From assembly GCF_001931685.1 (NCBI RefSeq), contig NZ_MOOY01000008.1:248001-312000 (forward strand): a stretch of DNA of 64,000 bases, given 5' to 3'. Source of the stretch: Pararhizobium arenae (GTDB taxonomy: Bacteria > Pseudomonadota > Alphaproteobacteria > Rhizobiales > Rhizobiaceae). Below the pieces are notes generated by a model. The model worked only from the letters and a program-made list of their open reading frames with translations, had not been told where the DNA came from and made no database searches. How positions within the stretch are numbered: position 1 is the stretch's first letter; each line of letters starts with the position of its first letter. The translations under genes and the position numbers were made by a program. Positions 58,354-64,000 of this stretch are shown piece by piece.

Positions 58354-60048
58354 TTATCGTCCGCGATCGAGTGATCGCGACACCAGGATCACCGGGATCA
58401 TGCCGGTCAGCACGATGATCATCGCGGCGACCGAGGCATCCTCGACCTTGGCGCGGGATGCCTGCTCGTAGACCAGCGTTGCCAGAGTATTGAAGTTGAA
58501 GGGCCGTAGCATGATCGTTGCGGAAAGCTCCTTCATCGATTCGATAAAGACGAGCAGTGCGGCCGAAAGAACGGCGGGGCGCATCATCGGGATGAGCACG
58601 CTCCAGAGCGTTTGCGTGCCGTTGCGGCCAAGCGTGCGCGCTGCCATGTCAAGGTGTGGGGAAAGTTTTTGGAAGCCCGCTTCGATCGAGCCCTCCGCCA
58701 TGGTGAGGAAACGAACCGTGCAGGCATAGATGATCGCAAAACCGGTTCCAGAAAGCAGGAGGCCTGTCGAAATGCCGGCATATTGCCGCAGTATCGCATC
58801 CACCCCGTTGTCGAAACCTGCGAGCGGAAAGAGGACGCCGATCGCCAGCACGGTTCCCGGCACGCCATAGCCGATGGAGGACAGGCGACCGGCAATCGTG
58901 ATCAGGCGCGAACGGCTGCTGCGGGCTGCGTAAGCCAGGACAAACCCGAGAACGACGGTGAGGAGGGCGGCCGTGGCCGAAACCATGATGCTGTTCAGCA
59001 GCGCTTTCAAAAGGCGCGGTTCCAGAAGCTGGTGCAGCCGCTTGAGCGCATAATCTCCCAGAACCAGGAAGGGTACGGCGAACCCCAAGAGGATCGGAAG
59101 CGTGCAGGCTGCGGTCGCCATCCACTTGCGCCATCCCGTCAGATGCAGGCGCGTGGCGTCGTGCACGGCCGTCGTGGTCTTCTGGCTGGCGAAACGCTGA
59201 CGGCGGCGCGCTACGCGCTCCATCACCATCAGGCCGACGACGAACACGAGCATGATGCAGGCAATCTGGGCCGCGCCGGCCAGGCTGCCGCGATTGAGCC
59301 AGGTATCGTAAATCGAGAAGGTCAGCGTCTGCACGCCCAGAAACTCGACGGCGCCGATGTCGTTGAGAGTTTCCATGGCGACCAGCGTCAGGCCGACCAT
59401 GATCGCCGGTCGCGCCATCGGCACCTGGATTTTCAGGAAGACCCGCAGAGGGCTCGCGCCGAGCGTGCGCGCGACATCGGCTGCGGCGCGCCCCTGCATC
59501 AGGAACATGGATCGGCAGGCAAGGTAGATATATGGATAGAGCACGGAACTCAGGATGAGCACCGCGCCTCCAAGGGAGCGGATATCGGGGAACCAGTAGT
59601 CGCGGCTCGTCGTGAAGCCGAAGAGAAAGCGGATCAGCGACTGGATCGGTCCTGTGAAGGTAAAGAGCTCGCCGAATGCGTAGGCCGAGAGATAGGCCGG
59701 TATGGCGAGCGGCAGAACCAGCGCCGCCGAAAGGATCCGCCGGCCCGGAAAATCGCAGCTTGCCACCAGCCATGCGGTGGTGATGCCGACAAGGCAGGTC
59801 GCCATGCCGGTCATGATGATCAGCAGCATGGTCCGGGCCGTGGCGCGCGGGATGACGTTGGAGATCAGGTGCGGCCAGTCGGCACCGCCGCCGCTGATCG
59901 CCAGCCAGATGATCGCGACGATCGGCACCAGAACGATAGCACAGGCCAGGATCGCCCCGGTCGCCAGCCCCGGATGGCCGCCGGCCATGCCCCGGGACCT
60001 GAATTTGCGCTTGAGGGGATGCGCGCTTGCCGCTGCCGATGTCTGCAC
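58354..60048 (-). CDS. Two-domain iron-type ABC permease (FbpB/SfuB-like), orphan
   Basis: This permease of about 564 residues has two fused permease halves and about 12 hydrophobic segments. The duplicated EAA loops are recognisable as VARTLGASPLRVFLKIQVPM and MAARTLGRNGTQTLWSVLIP. The family (FbpB/SfuB/PhnU-like) imports ferric iron or organophosphonates with a separate binding protein and ATPase, neither of which is in the window. The GTG at 60048 has GGAGAAG ten bases upstream and gives an unremarkable N-terminus; the ATG at 60117 gives a longer, very basic one. It lies just downstream of pdhS1 on the same strand. Confidence 0.78.
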   Translation of the reverse strand: MQTSAAASAHPLKRKFRSRGMAGGHPGLATGAILACAIVLVPIVAIIWLAISGGGADWPHLISNVIPRATARTMLLIIMTGMATCLVGITTAWLVASCDFPGRRILSAALVLPLAIPAYLSAYAFGELFTFTGPIQSLIRFLFGFTTSRDYWFPDIRSLGGAVLILSSVLYPYIYLACRSMFLMQGRAAADVARTLGASPLRVFLKIQVPMARPAIMVGLTLVAMETLNDIGAVEFLGVQTLTFSIYDTWLNRGSLAGAAQIACIMLVFVVGLMVMERVARRRQRFASQKTTTAVHDATRLHLTGWRKWMATAACTLPILLGFAVPFLVLGDYALKRLHQLLEPRLLKALLNSIMVSATAALLTVVLGFVLAYAARSSRSRLITIAGRLSSIGYGVPGTVLAIGVLFPLAGFDNGVDAILRQYAGISTGLLLSGTGFAIIYACTVRFLTMAEGSIEAGFQKLSPHLDMAARTLGRNGTQTLWSVLIPMMRPAVLSAALLVFIESMKELSATIMLRPFNFNTLATLVYEQASRAKVEDASVAAMIIVLTGMIPVILVSRSLDRGR

Positions 60049-60131
60049 TGCGCGTCTTCTCCGGCGCCAAGCGTTTCCAGATAGAAGCGCTCTAGTCCTA
60101 AAGAGAGGGAAAGGCAACGCTACCTGCGGTG

Positions 60132-63100
60132 TCAGTTCGCCAGAACGCGCTGCGGAGGGAAGCTGACTTCCACCAGCGTGCCTTCGTTCGGTGTCGAGCT
60201 GATGGAAAACTGCGCCCTGTTGGCTTCAGCCATTGCCTTAGTCAGGGGCAGTCCGAGGCCGGTGCCGTCTCCGCGCTTGCGCACGCCTGTCGTTACCTGC
60301 CGGAACGGCTTCATCGCCTGCTCAAGCTCGCTGCGGGTCATGCCGATGCCGGTATCGCGAATGCGCAGGATCACGCAGCCATTGGCTTCATAAGCCGTGG
60401 AAACGACGATCTGGCCGCCTGCCGGGGTAAAGCGGATGGCATTGGAGAGGATGTTGAGCGCCATCTGCTTGATCGAGCGGCTGTCGGCAACGACGTTCGG
60501 CACGGCGGTCGACAGCGAGGTGCGGATGATCACCCGCTGGCTGTTGGCCTGCGGCTGCACCAGCGATACCGCCTCGGAGATCGCTTCATTGATCTCGACG
60601 GCGCTGAATTCAAGCTCCATCTCGCCCGCTTCGATCTTGGAGATGTCCAGCAGGTCGTTGACGATATCGAGCACATGGCGGCCGGAGCGACCTATGTCGC
60701 TCGCATATTCGACATAGCGCGGATTGCCGATCGGTCCGAAATGTTCCGACGCCATCATGTCAGAGAAACCGATGATCGCGTTGAGCGGGGTGCGGATTTC
60801 GTGGCTGATGCGGGCAAGCGATTCCGTCTTGTGGGCGTTGGCCGTTTCGGCGGCGCGCTTGGCGCTTCGCAGTTCTTCCTCGGTCCGCTTCCACTGGGTG
60901 ATGTCGCGGATGACGGCGCAGTAACCGTTGGACGACGCCAGCCTGCCCATGGTCATGAACAACGGGATGAATCCGCCGGATGCTTCGCGGCCGATCACCT
61001 CACGACCGTCGTTCAGGACGCTGGCGACGCCATGGCCGGAGAGGCCGGCGAGATAATCCAGAACCGCCTTTTGGCTTTCATGGGCAAAGAGTGAGGCAAA
61101 AGGTTTGCCGCGGATTTCCTCGTCATCATAATTGAAGAGCGCGCTGGCCGAGCGGTTCAGCGAGCGGATTTCGTTGTCAGCGCCGATCACCACGACACCG
61201 TCGGTCGCGGTCTCCAGAATGGATTGCAATTCCTCGATCTGCATGTGCAGCGCCGCGGTTTCCGGCAGCGCTTTCTCCGCATCGACAGGCTCCTCGACCG
61301 GCGCCGGAAGAGGCGAAGCCTGGGCGAGCGCCAGCATCAGGGCGCTCTTGTCCTGCCAGCGTACGGATTGCAGGCGGGCGGTCACGTTCACAAGGCGCCC
61401 GTCGTTGCGCAGCAGCATCATGGTGCCGGCCGGAAGATCGGAAAAGCCCTCGTCATCACCCGCAAACAGGGCGTCGATACCGCCCTCGGCATCCAGCGCA
61501 GCCAGACTGTCGTAACCGGTCAGCGCCAGGAACTCCGGATTGGCATGGTAAAGCGTGTCGCCGCTGTGAATAAGAAGCGCCACAGGAAGCGAATCGACGA
61601 AATCCGGGGTCAGCCCACCGCTCTCCCCGGTCTGGGTCACGACGAGGGGAGGTTCCGGGATGGGGGCGTCTTCCGCTTCGTCGTCCTCGATCACGGCGGT
61701 ATGATCGTCGATACCGGCAAATTCGTCGGAATCGATCCGCGGGCTCACCGGCTTTTCCATGCCGGTGAAGGGATCCGTCTCAGCGGTGTCGGCCGTGGTC
61801 GGCTCCTGTTCCGTGTTGGCGGCTTCCAATCCTTCCCCGAGTTGGCGGGCGATTTCCCGGAAGGCGGCCTGCTCATTGCGGGTCAGCGCCTCGGATGGCG
61901 ATTTGCGGTGGGAGTCGAGCACAACGATCTTGTCGCTCTCGCGGCGACCGGGCGTGTCGACAATCCTGAGAGCAGGCAATTCCCCGCGGAACGGGTCCTC
62001 GATTGACGGTTCCTCGGCAGGGGGGGCGCTCAGGTCTGCAAAAAGATCGCCATTGCCGCGCTCGGATTGCCGGGTGTCCACCGGCGTCGGCATGGTTTCC
62101 GCCTCCGGCGTATCGGGTGCGAACGGCGCCTCGCCACTTGTGTCCGGTAGCTCGGTGCTGCCCTCGCGGATCGTAGGAATATCCCGGTCGATCACGCGAT
62201 CGCTGGCGACGGCATCGGCAACGCGCACGATGCCGAAACCCCGGAATCCGTCGAACGAACGGTTGCGCGAATAGGTCGGCAGCGCCGCCAGATCGACCGG
62301 CACCACCAGAGCCTCCCCCTCGACCGGCCAGAAAACGGTTTTCCCGGACCAAGTGTCGCGCCGCTTCAGAAGATCGGTGATCGTGTTTTCCGGATCAAGC
62401 CCGTAGCGTTCGGCAAGGTCGGCAAAGCGCCTGCCCACCACGTTGGCCGAGCGTGGTCCGACCGCACTGGCGAACTCCTCGGAGATTTCGTTGAAAACCC
62501 CATCGGCATCGATCTTCCAGACAAAGCGAATTGCGCGTCCCTTGCTGTCGAAGTGAAAAGCTTCATCCGCGGTGTCGACGTCCGCCGGGTTGGTCTCGAT
62601 CTCCGTCGTGGAGCTGAGATCCAAGGCGGCTTCCGGCTGCTGCTCTTCGCTGAGGAGGTCATCGGCGAGCGGGTCGGTATCGACGCCTGGCTCCGTATCG
62701 GCAATCAGCGGGACATCTGCGGCGGCTTCGGACGTTTCGGCCAGATCGGTCTCCGGATGCGGTTCGCCTTCATCAGCCGGCGTGTCTGCAATCGATTCCT
62801 CGGGAGGCGGAAGGTCTGAAGCGGTCTCCTCGGATGGGATCTCGGCGGATTCCGTCTCGTCCGGGACATTCTGCGCGTCTTCGCCTTCGGCATCTGGCTC
62901 AGAGGGGGCTTCACCGATCGCGGCTTCGGCCTCCGGCAGCTCGAAGAGTTCCGGATCGGATTCCGTTTCCGTGATCGCTTCCGCTACGGCCACAGCGACG
63001 TCCGGTGTTTCGGCAACCTCTGCTTCGACGGCAATCTCCGCCTCGGGCGCATACTCTGCCGTTTCCGGGACGTCGTCGGCGTGAACGGTCGGTTCTTCCA

Positions 63101-63830
63101 CCACGATGGGAACGGCCGTTGCCGCAGCCGCCGGCTCACCCCGATCTTCCGGATCGAGATTGCCGAGGATCGTCTCGACCGCGAAAAGCAGGTGCAGGGC
63201 GGGATTGTCGGAAAGCTTGCCGATCGCCGCCGGCAGGTGGCCCTTGCCGGTCGCCACCGGGCGCTTGATCAGCCAATCGGGATCGCGCGAGACGGCGGAG
63301 ACCAATGACTGGCAGGTCTGCGTCGTCATGGCGAGGTCCGCGAAGCCCGCCGAGGCGGCAAGCACGGCACCGTCGGCGTCCAGCACCGCCATATGGGTAT
63401 CGGGATCATCCAGCCCTGAGATCATTCGGCTTGCGCTTTCGGCGAGGGACAGGCGTTTGCCGATGCTGGGGGCGGAGAAGAGGACGGCTGTCTCCCCCGG
63501 TTGCACGGTGATCATTTCGACGGCGGCATTCACCGGCACACTGCGAAAGCCGGAGGCAAGCCGCATCAGGAAGGTCCTGCGATCGCCGCTGCGGCCGAGT
63601 TGCCGGGCCGCGGCCGTGAGCTGTCGGAAGGCGACGTCGCCGCGTTCGGCGCCGAGATCGATGAAATCATAGACGGAATTGAAGCCGAAAAGAGTAGCCC
63701 CCGCGCCATTCGACCACAGAATGCTGCTCATATCCGGCGAGAAGAGCACGGCTGCATCCCCGCGGGTGAAATGCTCCCGCACCCGTTCATGGACGGCGAT
63801 ATCGATAAAAGGATAAAACTTCGCGGGCAT
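60132..63830 (-). CDS. pdhS1: PdhS1-type cell-cycle sensor histidine kinase
   Basis: This 1232-residue cytoplasmic hybrid of PAS-type sensing and histidine kinase belongs to the DivJ/PleC/PdhS group that acts on DivK. The H-box RISHEIRTPLNAIIGFSDMM carries the phosphoacceptor near His1010 and has the HEIRTPLNAI form shared by this group. The ATPase boxes are LNILSNAIRFTP, IRDTGIGMTRSELEQ and GTGLGLPLTKAMAEA. PAS domains precede the dimerisation helix. A very acidic Ala/Glu/Pro-rich, probably disordered stretch covers about residues 210-430. ATG at 63830 is chosen over TTG 63836. A full CtrA-type box lies 40 bp upstream. The position relative to aceA matches pdhS1 of Agrobacterium fabrum. Confidence 0.85.
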   Translation of the reverse strand: MPAKFYPFIDIAVHERVREHFTRGDAAVLFSPDMSSILWSNGAGATLFGFNSVYDFIDLGAERGDVAFRQLTAAARQLGRSGDRRTFLMRLASGFRSVPVNAAVEMITVQPGETAVLFSAPSIGKRLSLAESASRMISGLDDPDTHMAVLDADGAVLAASAGFADLAMTTQTCQSLVSAVSRDPDWLIKRPVATGKGHLPAAIGKLSDNPALHLLFAVETILGNLDPEDRGEPAAAATAVPIVVEEPTVHADDVPETAEYAPEAEIAVEAEVAETPDVAVAVAEAITETESDPELFELPEAEAAIGEAPSEPDAEGEDAQNVPDETESAEIPSEETASDLPPPEESIADTPADEGEPHPETDLAETSEAAADVPLIADTEPGVDTDPLADDLLSEEQQPEAALDLSSTTEIETNPADVDTADEAFHFDSKGRAIRFVWKIDADGVFNEISEEFASAVGPRSANVVGRRFADLAERYGLDPENTITDLLKRRDTWSGKTVFWPVEGEALVVPVDLAALPTYSRNRSFDGFRGFGIVRVADAVASDRVIDRDIPTIREGSTELPDTSGEAPFAPDTPEAETMPTPVDTRQSERGNGDLFADLSAPPAEEPSIEDPFRGELPALRIVDTPGRRESDKIVVLDSHRKSPSEALTRNEQAAFREIARQLGEGLEAANTEQEPTTADTAETDPFTGMEKPVSPRIDSDEFAGIDDHTAVIEDDEAEDAPIPEPPLVVTQTGESGGLTPDFVDSLPVALLIHSGDTLYHANPEFLALTGYDSLAALDAEGGIDALFAGDDEGFSDLPAGTMMLLRNDGRLVNVTARLQSVRWQDKSALMLALAQASPLPAPVEEPVDAEKALPETAALHMQIEELQSILETATDGVVVIGADNEIRSLNRSASALFNYDDEEIRGKPFASLFAHESQKAVLDYLAGLSGHGVASVLNDGREVIGREASGGFIPLFMTMGRLASSNGYCAVIRDITQWKRTEEELRSAKRAAETANAHKTESLARISHEIRTPLNAIIGFSDMMASEHFGPIGNPRYVEYASDIGRSGRHVLDIVNDLLDISKIEAGEMELEFSAVEINEAISEAVSLVQPQANSQRVIIRTSLSTAVPNVVADSRSIKQMALNILSNAIRFTPAGGQIVVSTAYEANGCVILRIRDTGIGMTRSELEQAMKPFRQVTTGVRKRGDGTGLGLPLTKAMAEANRAQFSISSTPNEGTLVEVSFPPQRVLAN

Positions 63831-63869
63831 CAGCAAACCTGTCGGCGGAGCCGTCCTTTGGCCGGGATT

Positions 63870-63885
63870 GTTAACAGTGTATTAA
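63870..63885 (-). promoter_or_regulatory. CtrA-type box upstream of pdhS1
   Basis: On the pdhS1 coding strand the sequence TTAATACACTGTTAAC matches TTAA-N7-TTAAC exactly. It ends 40 bp before the pdhS1 start, a position where bound CtrA could act as activator or block RNA polymerase. No other full match was found in the intergenic regions apart from the rem box. Confidence 0.6.
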
Positions 63886-63972
63886 TAGCGGCAGGCGGGG
63901 GTAGGGTCCAGCTTTCCGGCCGCCCGGCACAGCCTTTCGTCCCGCAAGGTTAACGTGGCTGCCTTGCATATT

Positions 63973-64000
63973 GTGCAATGCACAAAATGTTGCATTGCAC
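63973..64000. promoter_or_regulatory. Palindromic operator at window edge, PhaR-like
   Basis: GTGCAATGCA (63973-63982) and TGCATTGCAC (63991-64000) form a perfect 10-bp inverted repeat with an 8-nt spacer, preceded by a further TTGCATA. TGCA-rich dyads of this kind are bound by PhaR, the PHB-granule regulator, in front of phasin genes in alphaproteobacteria. The gene it controls would start beyond the window. Assignment is inference. Confidence 0.45.

Overview
The window looks like a chromosomal segment of an alphaproteobacterium of the Rhizobiaceae, most likely from the Agrobacterium/Rhizobium group. The evidence is the GC-rich coding sequence, the flagellar order rem-flgE-flgK-flgL-flaF-flbT-flgD-fliQ-flhA-fliR, the aglREFGAK alpha-glucoside operon, the clustered Entner-Doudoroff genes zwf-pgl-edd, a PdhS-type cell-cycle kinase, and rhizobial palindromic intergenic repeats. 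Nothing indicates a plasmid, phage, IS element, CRISPR array, rRNA or tRNA. Base and gene composition look like uniform core chromosome.

Layout. (1) 0.2-11.5 kb: late flagellar genes behind the motility regulator Rem, with FlaF/FlbT and the export gate FliQ-FlhA-FliR. They end in four small genes that read as FliJ-like, FlgJ-like rod-binding, FlgN-like and FliL-like (MotF candidate) proteins. (2) 11.5-19.2 kb: a surface-polysaccharide block with four glycosyltransferases, a Wzx-type flippase and a kinase-less Wzz/ExoP-type protein; no polymerase or priming transferase is in the window. (3) 19.3-28.3 kb: folD, then the LacI-type regulator AglR facing the aglEFGAK operon. Two near-identical palindromic operators lie between them and a strong terminator closes the operon. 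(4) 28.4-33.5 kb: a PilZ-like protein, a GFA-family protein and the oppositely oriented zwf-pgl-edd group, which carries glucose-6-phosphate into the Entner-Doudoroff pathway. (5) 33.6-37.7 kb: a glutamine-synthetase-like gamma-glutamylpolyamine synthetase with its FAD oxidase, then an HI0933/BaiN-type flavoprotein. (6) 38.1-45.6 kb: two tandem chemoreceptors, a LysR regulator divergent from a 50-residue protein, an RTX-repeat protein and a small unknown protein. (7) 45.8-49.7 kb: isocitrate lyase, a ScfR/RamB-family regulator and a fatty-acid desaturase. (8) 50.0-54.1 kb: a potFGHI putrescine/spermidine importer. (9) 54.1-63.8 kb: an AsmA-like protein, acetoacetyl-CoA synthetase, a possible small RNA, an orphan two-domain iron-type permease and the large kinase PdhS1.

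How the parts connect. Alpha-glucosides enter through AglEFGK and are hydrolysed by AglA; the glucose feeds Zwf-Pgl-Edd. Polyamines imported by PotFGHI could be channelled into the gamma-glutamylation route 14 kb away. Isocitrate lyase, its neighbouring acyl-CoA-type regulator and acetoacetyl-CoA synthetase belong to C2/C4 and PHB metabolism, and a PHB-regulator-like palindrome lies at the right edge.

The most interesting regulatory signal is a pair of full CtrA-type boxes (TTAA-N7-TTAAC). One is about 90 bp before rem and the other about 40 bp before pdhS1. They suggest that the cell-cycle regulator drives the motility switch and also one of the kinases that controls CtrA. I found no obviously novel defence or mobile system. 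The best novelty candidates are the small flagellar chaperone/motor proteins, the truncated polysaccharide locus, the catalytic-domain-free RTX protein and the putative sRNA at 58.1-58.3 kb.
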